Shown: positions 54,751-63,608 of the stretch, in pieces
Layout of the letters: every line of letters begins with the position of its first letter
Numbering within the stretch: position 1 is the first letter of the stretch
Assembly: GCF_900116445.1 (NCBI RefSeq)
Contig: NZ_FPBH01000008.1
Span: 224,437 to 288,436 of the forward strand
DNA length: 64,000 nt
Origin: Paraburkholderia aspalathi
GTDB taxonomy: Bacteria > Pseudomonadota > Gammaproteobacteria > Burkholderiales > Burkholderiaceae
Direction of reading: 5' to 3'
Notes under the pieces: generated by a model
What the model saw: the letters and a program-made list of their open reading frames with translations, nothing else
Database searches by the model: none
Told to the model about the DNA's origin: nothing
Made by a program: the position numbers and the translations under genes

Positions 54751-56571
54751 ATGTTCTCTGCTCTTCGGCACTCGCGCGATCGTCTGGCAGCTGCGCTGCG
54801 GATCGCGCTCGCCGTGGGAGTGGGATGTGTTTTTAGTGGTGCGGCTGCGGCGATGGCGGCGTCGACTGTATCACTGCCTGCGGGGGCAAAGTCGACGTCA
54901 ACCGCATCGCCAACTTCGCCGTCCGTTGCGTCCTCGGCGCAAATGCTGCGCTTCGCATGGTTGCGCGATGGTCAATCGCAGCTTTGGCAGTTCAACGCCG
55001 GCGGCGCTGCAGACGGCCTCGCGCCGCAGTCGGCAAGTCCGTTGCCGGCGACGCTGGAGACGCCGCTCGGCAGCGTGTGGAAGTTGTTCGTCTATGGCTA
55101 TCTGGTCGATCGCAATATCGCCACGCCGGATTACACCTGCAGCGGCGGCGATCCTGAAGAAGTGTATTGCTGCATGACGGGCGGGCACATCGACCGCGAA
55201 CATGCGCTGGTGCAATCATGCGGACGCTTTTTCGAGCCCGCACGCCTGCAACTCGATCCCGCCGATTGGCGCAAGTATTGGACGGCCGCGCATGCACCCG
55301 CATGGCTGCGCGACCTTCATGCGATGACGCCGACGCACCGCGTGCCCGTGACCGACCTGCTCGCCGCATTGCAGGCGATGCCGGCCAAGCCGCGCGAAGC
55401 GGCGGCGAGCACGCTGGTGTCAGTGCTGACGAGCGGCCGCGGCGAAGGCACCGTGTCGCTATACGGCAGCCTGCTGCGCGCCAAAACCTGGACGATGCCG
55501 GATCCCGCGCGGCCTGGCGCCTCGATCGGCGGTGCGGCAGGCTGGCTCGCCGATGGCACGCCGGTGTGGCTCGGCGGTGCCGGCGGCAGCGCGCGCGTGT
55601 TGGCGGCCGCCGCACCGCGCATCGCGCCGTTGCTCACACAAGTCACCGTGCCGGACGACAACGCGTGCGTGCTGGTCGACTTCTTCAGCCGTTATCCGAT
55701 TCGCCAGGTGCTTGGCGACAAAGGTTCGGCTGCGGTGCCGGACGGGCCGCTGCGTGGCGAGTTCCGGATTGGCTTCGTCAATGGCAACTGGGCGCGTGTG
55801 GAAAGTCGAGGCGAACTGCGGCTCGATCGCGACGCTGCAGGCGCACCGCAAGTAGTCGGTCGCTTCGGCATGAATGACTACGTCGCGCGAGTGGTCGAGC
55901 GGGAAGGCGACACGAGCCAACCGGAAGCGGCCAAAGCGTTGGCGGTGGCGGCGCGATCCTACGTCGTGCAGCACGGCAATCACGATCACGGCTGTTTCCG
56001 TATCGATGACAGCAGCAGCACGCAGCGCGTCCTGCCGCGCGTGCCGACCGCCGCCGCGCGTCGTGCGGCCGATCTGACCGACGCGCTGGTGCTCACCGGC
56101 GTGCCGGTTCAGTATCACCACGACAAGGCCGCACCCGGTCAGATGAGCTGGCTCGCTGCGAAGGCGTCCGCGCAAACCGGCCTCACGTTCGACACCATTC
56201 TCTCGCGCACCTGGCCGCAAGCGACCTTGACGTCGTTCGAGAGTCCGTTGTCCGGCGATTGCATCCAGGTGGCCGGCGCCCAGCAATGGCTGCAGCGCAA
56301 CGCGCCGTTGTGGGCGCGGCGTATGGACGGCGCGCCCGGCTACGAAACGCCCGATCTGCCGGCCGTGTGCGCGGTGCGCGAAGGTCGGCCGTATGCCGAT
56401 GCGCAGCGCAATCGCGTGTACGTGTATCACCTGCAGACCGAAGAAGACCGTATCGCGCTGGCGCATGAATATATTCACCTTGCGTTCCAGCATCATCCGC
56501 GTGGCCTCGATGAAGACTTCGTCGAACGTACCGCGCGCACGCTGATTCGTACCGACAATCCGATCCAATGA
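54751..56571 (+). CDS. DUF2300 protein (YfaQ/MagE-like): transpeptidase-like plus SpoIID-like
   Basis: A 606-residue exported protein with a signal peptide (IALAVGVGCVFSGAAAAMAA). The N-terminal half shows penicillin-binding-protein-like motifs: S108-V-W-K111 (TPLGSVWKLFVYGYL), S156-C-G158 (ALVQSCGRFFEPARL) at the SxN place, and K245-T-W-T (LLRAKTWTM) followed by GWLADGTPVWLGGAGG. The C-terminal half has ALAVAARSYVVQHG (396-409) and an ALVLTGVPVQYHHDKAAPGQMSW stretch resembling SpoIID/LytB. The pairing with a macroglobulin mirrors the yfhM-pbpC pair. Enzyme activity is inferred only. The stop overlaps the next start. Confidence 0.85.
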   Translation: MFSALRHSRDRLAAALRIALAVGVGCVFSGAAAAMAASTVSLPAGAKSTSTASPTSPSVASSAQMLRFAWLRDGQSQLWQFNAGGAADGLAPQSASPLPATLETPLGSVWKLFVYGYLVDRNIATPDYTCSGGDPEEVYCCMTGGHIDREHALVQSCGRFFEPARLQLDPADWRKYWTAAHAPAWLRDLHAMTPTHRVPVTDLLAALQAMPAKPREAAASTLVSVLTSGRGEGTVSLYGSLLRAKTWTMPDPARPGASIGGAAGWLADGTPVWLGGAGGSARVLAAAAPRIAPLLTQVTVPDDNACVLVDFFSRYPIRQVLGDKGSAAVPDGPLRGEFRIGFVNGNWARVESRGELRLDRDAAGAPQVVGRFGMNDYVARVVEREGDTSQPEAAKALAVAARSYVVQHGNHDHGCFRIDDSSSTQRVLPRVPTAAARRAADLTDALVLTGVPVQYHHDKAAPGQMSWLAAKASAQTGLTFDTILSRTWPQATLTSFESPLSGDCIQVAGAQQWLQRNAPLWARRMDGAPGYETPDLPAVCAVREGRPYADAQRNRVYVYHLQTEEDRIALAHEYIHLAFQHHPRGLDEDFVERTARTLIRTDNPIQ

Positions 56572-57503
56572 ACACCGTCTCGCGCTCGCTTTCTGCCGTG
56601 TTCCGTGCGCTTCCTGTGATGCGCCGCGTTCGCATTCCTGCGGCCGTTGCTTTGGCACCTCTTGCGCGCGGTGTTCGCGTTCACATGGCAATTGCTGTGG
56701 CCGCGGCTGTGCTGGCGGCAGGCATGACGACAAACGTGCAAGCCGCCGGCGCGGACGGTAATGGCGGTGCGCTCGCCGACCTCACCGGCGCATTCGGCGG
56801 CTGGCGCCACAGCGGGCTGACGAACGAAGGCGAGCACTTCGTCGCGGCGTATCCCCGGCCGCCGGTCGACCGTGGCGCGCAACGCTATCGCACGCTGATC
56901 GAAGGGCGCCTCAAACATATCGACAAACACGCGCGCAAGCCGCCCACACTGGTCGTCAACGGCAATCCAACGCCGCTCTATACCGACGACGAAGGCGCAT
57001 TCGCGCGCCCGTGGGCATTTGGCGCGGGCTCGAACAGCATCGAGTTGATTTCCGCCGACGGCAAGCAGCGCCAGCGCATGCAGTTCTACGAAGCGGACCG
57101 CAGCAAGCCGCAGGCGAAGCTGCGCGCGATCGTCACGTGGGACGATCCGAAAGCGCAGGTGGATCTGCACGTGATTACGCCGGACGGTCTGCACGCGTTC
57201 TTCGCCAACCCCACGCTCGAAGACGGCAGCGGATTCGATGTCGATTCGGTGGACGGTGCGGGGCCGGGAATATTTTCGTCGGCGGCGCCCGAGCACGGGA
57301 CGTGGCTGTTCTTTCTGAACTACTGGGGCAACTTCGATTCGACCGGCTACAACTTCGACGCCGCCGCGCACGAGCGCGACGTGATTACCGCGACGTTGAC
57401 GCTGGTGTTCAATGAAAACACGCCGAACGAGCGGCGTGAAACGATGGTCGTGCCGCTGCGTAAGATCGGCGACCTGCAGCTCGTGAAAAGCGAGCGACTC
57501 TGA
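56568..57503 (+). CDS. DUF2135 protein (YfaP/MagF-like), first copy
   Basis: A 311-residue exported protein: a long basic leader, then the hydrophobic signal (MAIAVAAAVLAAGMTTNVQA), a region LTGAFGGWRHSGLTNEGEHF, and the DUF2135 beta-rich domain LRAIVTWDDPKAQVDLHVITPDGLHAFFANP...GPGIFSSAAPEHGTWLFFLNYWGN. Asp/Asn-rich turns suggest metal or ligand binding. In P. aeruginosa MagF is reported in the macroglobulin complex. The start overlaps the DUF2300 stop by four bases. Confidence 0.88.
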   Translation: MNTVSRSLSAVFRALPVMRRVRIPAAVALAPLARGVRVHMAIAVAAAVLAAGMTTNVQAAGADGNGGALADLTGAFGGWRHSGLTNEGEHFVAAYPRPPVDRGAQRYRTLIEGRLKHIDKHARKPPTLVVNGNPTPLYTDDEGAFARPWAFGAGSNSIELISADGKQRQRMQFYEADRSKPQAKLRAIVTWDDPKAQVDLHVITPDGLHAFFANPTLEDGSGFDVDSVDGAGPGIFSSAAPEHGTWLFFLNYWGNFDSTGYNFDAAAHERDVITATLTLVFNENTPNERRETMVVPLRKIGDLQLVKSERL

Positions 57504-57525
57504 CAGCGGGATGGGAGCAGTGACG

Positions 57526-58323
57526 ATGAAGGTCAAGACGACGGGGTGGGTGAAGGCTGGCTGGATGATGCTCGTCGTCGCCTGCTTGCAGGGCGCCACG
57601 GTGGCGCACGCGAGCGATATCGACTTCGGCGCGCCGTTGAACGGCTGGCGCAACACCAGCGGTGACAGCGAGCGTTATACGCAGGACGTGCACTACCCGG
57701 CGGTGTCGGTATCGACGCCGGAAGGGCAGTCGAAATTTGCGCTGATCGAAGGGCAGATCCGTAACACGCCGAAGAAGAAGGGCACCACGGTGGGCACGCT
57801 GGTGGTCGACGGCACGCCGTTGCCGCAGCGCGTTGAGGAAGACGGCAAGTTTTCGCGGCCTTACGCGTTTCCGTCCGGCAGCAATAGCGTGGAACTGTGG
57901 GCGCCGGATGGCTCGCGCAAACGCGTGCAGTTTTACGACGCCTACAGTGGCAAGACGCAGCCCAAGTTGCGCGTGTTGCTCGCATGGGACACCGACGGCA
58001 CCGATCTGGACTTGCACGTGGTGTCGCCGGACGGCGCACACACCTGGTATGGCGATCGCGTTGCGCCGAACGGCGGCGCGCTCGACGTGGATGTGACGAC
58101 CGGCTACGGGCCGGAGATTTACTCGTCGGCGGCGCCCTTGAAGGGTACGTATCTGGTCTATGTGAATTACTACGGTAGCGGGAACAGCGGCAGCGATATG
58201 ACCGTCGCGCAGGTGACGATCATCACGAACGAGAACACGCCGAACGAAAAGAGCGAAACCATTCGGGTGCCGATGCGTAAGGCAGGCGAGCTGACGCTCG
58301 TGAAAACATTCGTGATGCCGTAA
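57526..58323 (+). CDS. DUF2135 protein (YfaP/MagF-like), second copy
   Basis: A 265-residue exported paralogue of the preceding gene: signal peptide (AGWMMLVVACLQGATVAHA), INFGAPLNGWRN-like region (IDFGAPLNGWRNTSGDSE), KKGTTVGTLVVDGTPLPQRVEEDGKFSRPYAF, and LRVLLAWDTDGTDLDLHVVSPDGAHTWYGD...GPEIYSSAAPLKGTYLVYVNYYG. ATG at 57526 was chosen over 57511 because GGGAG lies eight bases before it. The tandem copy probably arose by duplication within the cluster and closes it. Confidence 0.88.
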   Translation: MKVKTTGWVKAGWMMLVVACLQGATVAHASDIDFGAPLNGWRNTSGDSERYTQDVHYPAVSVSTPEGQSKFALIEGQIRNTPKKKGTTVGTLVVDGTPLPQRVEEDGKFSRPYAFPSGSNSVELWAPDGSRKRVQFYDAYSGKTQPKLRVLLAWDTDGTDLDLHVVSPDGAHTWYGDRVAPNGGALDVDVTTGYGPEIYSSAAPLKGTYLVYVNYYGSGNSGSDMTVAQVTIITNENTPNEKSETIRVPMRKAGELTLVKTFVMP

Positions 58324-58470
58324 AACAGTTGCTCTCTTGCGGGCCAGATTTCAAATTTTCACGCTGTCGTAGTCAGTTTTGCGAAGGAAAGACCACCCGC
58401 CCGCCATGCATACTTGCTTATGCGTACGCGGGCCTCAAAAACGTATATTTGCCAGCCGGGGGAAGAAAAA

Positions 58471-59577
58471 ATGAACTCACTCGACCAGAAGCAACCGCTG
58501 TTGAGCTATGACGGCAAGCTTGGAGAGTTGTACGGGATATTCATCAAAAATCTGTTGCTGCAGATCATCACGCTTGGCATTTATCGTTTTTGGGCCACCA
58601 CGAATAACCGTCGATATATCTGGTCGCGCATGCGTTTTCAAGGTGAGCGATTTGAGTACACCGGGACGGGCGGCGAACTGTTCAAAGGTTTTCTACTGGC
58701 GATTGCGATTATCTTTGGCGCGATTGTCGGTGCAGGCATTCTTAGCGCGATTCTGCGCGCCATCACTGGGAGCGCTGCACTGGCTCTCGTGCCGATCATC
58801 GTTCTTTACATCGTGATCGCGGTGATCGCAGCAGGAGCGTATTTCAGCGCGCAGCGTTACCGCTTGAGCCGCACACAATGGTGTGGGATTCGCGGCGGCA
58901 TGACCGGTTCGTCGTGGGTCTATGGCGCGTATGCATTGCTGTATGGCCTGCTGTGCATCGTCACGCTTGGACAGATGGTGCCGTGGGTGTCCATGCGCCT
59001 TGCGGAGCGGCGCATCAACGCGAGTAGTTTCGGCAGCCTGCCGTTTCATTTTGAAGGGCGCGCACGTGCGCTGTATGGCGCGTTCGTCGGCACGTTTTTG
59101 GGCATCGTCGCGCTGTTCGTCGTGCTCGGGGCAGTTTTCCTCAAGAGCATCATGGCGTTCCTGCCCATCGGGCATGCGCCGCTGAAGGCTCATGATCCCG
59201 CCGCGTTCGCCGCATTCGGCTCGATATTCCTGTTCTACGTGCTGTTTATCGTCGGCGCGTTGCTGATCCAGTGCTTCTATCTGGCGCTGGTGACGCGCCA
59301 TGTCATGGGCAATACGACGCTTGGCGCGCAACTGCGTTTCGGCAGCAGCATTACCGCCGGGCGTTTGCTCGGCATGATGCTGGGCAATCTGGCGATCATT
59401 GTCTTCACGCTGGGTCTGGGTTTTCCGATCGTGCTGCATCGCGTGATGCGCTTCGCAGCCGATACGCTGCAGGTGTCCGGTCAACTCGACCCGCAGACGC
59501 TTGGTCAGAGCGATCAGCAGCCGCCGCGCACGGGCGAAGGCATGCTGAACCTGCTCGACCATGGCGGCGCGTTCTGA
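58471..59577 (+). CDS. YjgN family (DUF898) membrane protein
   Basis: A 368-residue inner-membrane protein with several helices and the YjgN repeat: LGELYGIFIKNLLLQIITLGIYRFWATTNNRRYIWSRMRFQGERFEYTGTGGELFKGFLLA, later LPFHFEGRARALYGAFVGTFLG and TTLGAQLRFGSSI. ATG at 58471 follows a GGGGGAAG tract. Its end overlaps the M48 peptidase gene by 17 bases; the pair is probably cotranslated and acts together in envelope upkeep. The molecular role is unknown. Confidence 0.88.
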   Translation: MNSLDQKQPLLSYDGKLGELYGIFIKNLLLQIITLGIYRFWATTNNRRYIWSRMRFQGERFEYTGTGGELFKGFLLAIAIIFGAIVGAGILSAILRAITGSAALALVPIIVLYIVIAVIAAGAYFSAQRYRLSRTQWCGIRGGMTGSSWVYGAYALLYGLLCIVTLGQMVPWVSMRLAERRINASSFGSLPFHFEGRARALYGAFVGTFLGIVALFVVLGAVFLKSIMAFLPIGHAPLKAHDPAAFAAFGSIFLFYVLFIVGALLIQCFYLALVTRHVMGNTTLGAQLRFGSSITAGRLLGMMLGNLAIIVFTLGLGFPIVLHRVMRFAADTLQVSGQLDPQTLGQSDQQPPRTGEGMLNLLDHGGAF

Positions 59578-60613
59578 CGCGGTTGTGGAGCCTTCAGTGC
59601 CGACCGGCACACGCTATTACGACGGCCATACCGCCGCGCCTCATGTGGCAACGCTGCGCTGGAGCGAGGCGGTTCTGTCGATCGACGGTGTTGAGGGTGA
59701 ACTGGCGGTTTGGCCGCGTGCGCGGCTGATCGTCGGCGAGTCCGACCCGGACGGCAGGGTCGCATTGTCGTGCAAAGGCGAACCAGGTCGCGTGTTGACC
59801 GACGCCTTTGCGCTACCTGCGCAGATGACGGCGCCACGCGGGCAGCGTTGGCATTATCTGGGCTGGGTCGCGATCGGCGCAGCGGCGCTGGCGCTTGCGT
59901 TCCTACTCGTCGTGAGATTGCCTGCGGCTGGCGCGGCGCTTGTGCCACGCAGCGCGGAAAACCGGCTTGGCGAGACGGTGGAGTCGGTCGTGGTCGGTAA
60001 GCATCGGGTGTGCCGAGGCGACGACGGACAACGTGCGCTCGAACAACTCGAAGCGCGCCTCGCTCACGCGGCGGGGATCGCGCAGCCGGTACGCGTGGTG
60101 GTCATCGACAGCAAGACGGTCAATGCACTCACGTTACCTGGTGCACGCATGATCATCATGCGCGGCCTGTTCCAGCGCGTCGACAATCCCGATCAACTGG
60201 CCGGCGTGATGGCGCACGAGACGGGACATATCGCGCGGCGCGATCCGTTGACCGCTTTGTTTCGCAGCGCCGGTATCACTCTGATCAGCACAACCTTGGG
60301 CATCCATCTCGGTTTCGCAGACGTCTCTTCGCTGGCGGGGCGATTAGTGGGTTTGTCGTATAGCCGTGACATGGAACGTCTCGCCGATGCGAACGGCGTT
60401 GCCTATCTGCAAGCGAGCGGATTGCGCAGTGATGGGCTCGCGGGATTTTTTGCGTTGACTGAGAAGCGTAATGGCAGCGGTACGATTGGGTTTCTGTCGG
60501 ATCATCCGCGTACGCTCGACCGGGAAAAGCTGAATCAGGGATCACCTGTCGGCGAAAGTGCATTGACGGCGCAGCAATGGGCGGCGGTTCGGGCAATGTG
60601 CGGGAAGCCGTGA
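59561..60613 (+). CDS. M48 family metallopeptidase
   Basis: A 350-residue zinc peptidase. The soluble N-terminus (~1-95) precedes one membrane helix (WVAIGAAALALAFLLVVRLPAAG), and the catalytic domain faces the periplasm: VVVIDSKTVNALTLPGARMIIMRGLF, the zinc motif H219-E-T-G-H223 in VMAHETGHIARRD, and the third ligand region YSRDMERLADANGVAYL. It is related to BepA/LoiP-type envelope quality-control peptidases. Overlap with yjgN suggests joint function. Confidence 0.9.
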   Translation: MAARSDAVVEPSVPTGTRYYDGHTAAPHVATLRWSEAVLSIDGVEGELAVWPRARLIVGESDPDGRVALSCKGEPGRVLTDAFALPAQMTAPRGQRWHYLGWVAIGAAALALAFLLVVRLPAAGAALVPRSAENRLGETVESVVVGKHRVCRGDDGQRALEQLEARLAHAAGIAQPVRVVVIDSKTVNALTLPGARMIIMRGLFQRVDNPDQLAGVMAHETGHIARRDPLTALFRSAGITLISTTLGIHLGFADVSSLAGRLVGLSYSRDMERLADANGVAYLQASGLRSDGLAGFFALTEKRNGSGTIGFLSDHPRTLDREKLNQGSPVGESALTAQQWAAVRAMCGKP

Positions 60614-60972
60614 GCGATGCGACCTGTCGTGTCGGAAGCGTAGATGTGAAAAGCAATGCGCTCAACGACTTGGGTGACTCTTGCTCAGGATATCCACAGG
60701 CTTCTGAACAGTTTCTGTGGACAACAAATCGACCTATGGAATTCGTTCTGTAGAACCGCGTGTTGCGCACGCAGCCGTCGGATACGTTTCGGGCCGGAGC
60801 AATGCGTCCGATGGAACTTACCGTTTCTTTCCAGCGCTCAAGTTTTGGCGTACTGCCGTCGATAGATCCTGTAAGCGGTTGTGCGTCGAACCGCCGTGTG
60901 CGAGCGTTCTGTTTGCATTGCCGCGGCGAACTGGGGCGGCGCATGCGTTGGGCGAAATAAACGGAGGTTGCC
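60614..60972. other. 359-base spacer after the M48 peptidase gene
   Basis: There is no convincing coding region. It contains copy 4 of the 35-base palindromic element and the upstream region of the small unknown gene, with GGAGG at 60962-60966 serving its ATG. Confidence 0.5.
60690..60724 (+). repeat. 35-nt DnaA-box palindromic element, copy 4
   Basis: ATATCCACA (60690-60698) and TGTGGACAA (60716-60724) with centre GGCTTCTGAACAGTTTC. The first base departs from the consensus DnaA box; length and spacing equal the other copies. Confidence 0.8.
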
Positions 60973-61362
60973 ATGCAAATCGACAGTGCGCTGTCGTCGA
61001 CACTGCCGGAATCGGATCGCGCGATGATGAAGAGCCGGTCCGTAACGGACAACGCGGACGACACGGCCACGCAGGCTGTTGCGTCGAATACATCCGAACA
61101 GGACGACGCCGTCCACATCTCCGCCGAAGGCGCAGCGACGGCGGCGCAAGAGGGCAATGCGATTCAGGACGGTGAAGTAAGCGATTCAGCGGGGGGGAGC
61201 GCGTCGACGACCGATACCTCGGCGGTCAAGGCGTTTGCGTACGGTACGTTGGGTCTCGAACGCCCGGATCAGCCTCATGAAGAGCGTAATGCGTTCTACA
61301 CGGCTGGGCGTTGGCTGGCAGCGGGACTCACCATTGGTGGGATCATCTCGTTGCTTGCTTGA
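60973..61362 (+). CDS. Small protein of unknown function with C-terminal membrane helix
   Basis: A 129-residue protein, rich in Ser, Asp, Glu and Ala and probably disordered over residues 1-85, ending in one hydrophobic helix (YTAGRWLAAGLTIGGIISLLA). A short VHISAEGAATAA segment faintly recalls FlgM-like or repeat-type motifs but is not enough for a family call. A GGAGG lies six bases before the ATG, so translation is likely. It is convergent with rpoD. Confidence 0.6.
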   Translation: MQIDSALSSTLPESDRAMMKSRSVTDNADDTATQAVASNTSEQDDAVHISAEGAATAAQEGNAIQDGEVSDSAGGSASTTDTSAVKAFAYGTLGLERPDQPHEERNAFYTAGRWLAAGLTIGGIISLLA

Positions 61363-61424
61363 ATGGGGAGAGGGAGATGCGCTTGCCGTGCATGGCGCAC
61401 GACAAGCGCAACGACCGGCTTGGC

Positions 61425-63425
61425 TTAGCGGTCGAGGAACGACTTCAGGCGATCTGCGCGGCTCGGGTGCATCAGCTTCCGCATGGCCTTGCTTTCGATC
61501 TGACGGATCCGCTCGCGCGTGACGTCGAACTGCTTGCCGACTTCTTCGAGCGTGTGGTCCGACTTCGTGTTGATGCCGTAACGCATACGCAGCACCTTCG
61601 CTTCGCGCGGCGACAGTGAATCGAGCGCGTCGTCGATAGCGGCGCGCAAGTCGGCCTGCATCGCTGCGTCGGCCGGCGAGGAAGCTGCCGAATCTTCGAT
61701 CATGTCGCCCAGCGTGGCGTCGCCGTCGTCACCGACCGGCGTTTCCATCGACACTGGCTGCTTGGCGATCTTCAGAATGCCGCGCACCTTCTCTTCCGAC
61801 AGTTCCATGCGTTCTGCCAGCACCGACGGATGGGCTTCCTGACCGGTCTGCTGCAGGATCTCGCGCGAAATGCGGTTGAGCTTGTTGATCGTTTCGATCA
61901 TGTGCACCGGCACGCGAATCGTGCGCGCCTGGTCGGCGAGCGAGCGCGTCACAGCCTGACGAACCCACCACGTTGCATACGTCGAAAACTTCCAGCCGCG
62001 GCGGTATTCGAACTTGTCCACCGCCTTCATCAGACCGATATTGCCTTCCTGGATCAGGTCGAGGAACAGCATGCCGCGGTTGACGTATTTCTTCGCGATC
62101 GAGATCACGAGACGCAGATTCGCCTCGATCATCTCGCTCTTGGCCTTGCGCATCTTCGACTCGGCCGCGACCATCTGACGATTGATCTCTTTCAGATGCT
62201 TGAGCGGCAGCGAAACGGTTGCTTCGATGTCGATCAGCTTCTGCTGTTCCGACTGGATTGCCGGCAGGTGACGCTCCAGCGCCGCGCCGTACGTCGACGC
62301 GCCGCGCGCGGCACGCTCGGTCCAGCCCAGGTCGGCTTCATGACCCGAAAACGATTCGATGAACTGCTCGCGCGGCATGCCGCTCTTCGTCACGACGATT
62401 TGCAGAATGCGGCGTTCGATCGCACGAACTTGCGCGACCTGGTGTTGCACGTCGCCGCACAGACGGTCGATGGTGCGTGCCGTGAAGCGGATCTTGGCGA
62501 GGTGCTGCTGAATCTCTTCGCGAGCGCGCAGGTAAGCCTTCGAGCTGACGTCGCCGCGCGTGTGCGAGGCGTTCTGCTGGTCGGACAGAATGCCGACTTG
62601 CGCGAAGATTTCCAGGCAATCGCTGGTGAGTTGCTTCAGGCGTGCTTCGTCTGCTGCCGAGGAGTCGGCCGGGCCGGCATCGTCGTCGTCTTCGCTATCG
62701 CTGTCGTCATCGGTGGCGTCTGCGTCGACGTCGGCTGCTGCGTCCGCGCTCGCGCTTTCTTCTTCCGCCGCAACCGTGTCTTCATTCAGGCCGTCGACCA
62801 GTTCGTCGATGCGCAGTTCGCCGTCCGCAACCTGTTGGGCGCTCGCCAGAATGGCGGAGATCGCGAGCGGGCAAGCGGCAATCGCCTGCACCATTTCGTG
62901 AAGACCGTCTTCGATGCGCTTCGCAATCGCGATTTCGCCCGCGCGGGTCAGCAGTTCGGTTGCGCCCATTTCGCGCATGTACATGCGCACGGGGTCGGTC
63001 GTACGGCCGAACTCGGAATCGACGGTCGACAGCGCGACTTCGGTTTCCTCGTCTGCCTGATCGTCCGACACCACGGCGGGGGCGTTCGAGTTGAGCAGAA
63101 GCGTTTCCGCATCCGGGGCCTGCTCGTAGACCTGCACGCCCATGTCGTTGAAGGCGCTGACGATGCTGTCAATCGCCGCCGTCTGCGCGAAGTTGTCGGG
63201 CAGGTGGTCGTTGATCTGCGCGTGGGTCAGGTAGCCTTGCTCCTTGCCCAGCTGGATCAGCGCGCGCATCTGGCGCTGGCGTTCTTCAGCTTGTTGCGGC
63301 GGCAGTTCGGCCGCTACGGGGATCGCTTTGCCTGCGCCTTTGCCCTTGGCCGTACGGCCAGCGGGCGCCTTGGCGGTGTATCCGGCAGTTTCGTGTTGCG
63401 AATCTTCGCGATCAAAAGGGTTCAC
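61425..63425 (-). CDS. rpoD: RNA polymerase sigma-70 factor RpoD
   Basis: A 666-residue primary-type sigma factor. It has region 1.1 (MRALIQLGKEQGYLTHAQINDHLP), region 1.2 (DPVRMYMREMGATELLTRAGEI), an acidic non-conserved stretch (Asp/Glu-rich, ~225-260), region 2 (NLRLVISIAKKYVNRGMLFLDLIQEGNIGL, RRGWKFSTYATWWVRQAVTR), region 3, and region 4 (TLEEVGKQFDVTRERIRQIESKAMRKLMHP). It directs polymerase to housekeeping promoters. The start is GTG with AGGAG five bases upstream. No dnaG gene lies upstream as in the usual rpsU-dnaG-rpoD order, so this may be a second rpoD copy. Confidence 0.96.
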   Translation of the reverse strand: MNPFDREDSQHETAGYTAKAPAGRTAKGKGAGKAIPVAAELPPQQAEERQRQMRALIQLGKEQGYLTHAQINDHLPDNFAQTAAIDSIVSAFNDMGVQVYEQAPDAETLLLNSNAPAVVSDDQADEETEVALSTVDSEFGRTTDPVRMYMREMGATELLTRAGEIAIAKRIEDGLHEMVQAIAACPLAISAILASAQQVADGELRIDELVDGLNEDTVAAEEESASADAAADVDADATDDDSDSEDDDDAGPADSSAADEARLKQLTSDCLEIFAQVGILSDQQNASHTRGDVSSKAYLRAREEIQQHLAKIRFTARTIDRLCGDVQHQVAQVRAIERRILQIVVTKSGMPREQFIESFSGHEADLGWTERAARGASTYGAALERHLPAIQSEQQKLIDIEATVSLPLKHLKEINRQMVAAESKMRKAKSEMIEANLRLVISIAKKYVNRGMLFLDLIQEGNIGLMKAVDKFEYRRGWKFSTYATWWVRQAVTRSLADQARTIRVPVHMIETINKLNRISREILQQTGQEAHPSVLAERMELSEEKVRGILKIAKQPVSMETPVGDDGDATLGDMIEDSAASSPADAAMQADLRAAIDDALDSLSPREAKVLRMRYGINTKSDHTLEEVGKQFDVTRERIRQIESKAMRKLMHPSRADRLKSFLDR

Positions 63426-63542
63426 GTATTCTCCTCTAGAGGCTTCGCTATGAGACGCAAGACGCTACCGTCAGGCGTTTCGAGCATGGCTCAACATCAC
63501 CTGAGTGACTCAACGCGGTTGTTTGGCTGTGCTCTGGGGAGC

Positions 63543-63571
63543 AAAAAAGATGAGCCCGCGCGAAGCGGGCC
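63543..63571 (-). terminator. Terminator-like hairpin in the rpoD leader
   Basis: On the minus strand GCCCGC and GCGGGC (63565-63570 and 63554-63559) form a stem with a 5-base loop, followed three bases later by six Ts (63548-63543). It lies ~120 bases before the rpoD start and just after a TATAAT box, so it could be an attenuator or the end of a short upstream RNA. Confidence 0.55.
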
Positions 63572-63602
63572 GATAGAAATGTGCGAAATTCGCGCGGCTC
63601 GC

Positions 63603-63608
63603 ATTATA
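63603..63608 (-). promoter_or_regulatory. Candidate -10 box upstream of rpoD
   Basis: A perfect TATAAT on the minus strand, ~180 bases before the rpoD GTG. No good -35 box is seen at 16-18 bases. A transcript from here would meet the hairpin at 63543-63571 within ~30 bases. Confidence 0.3.
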
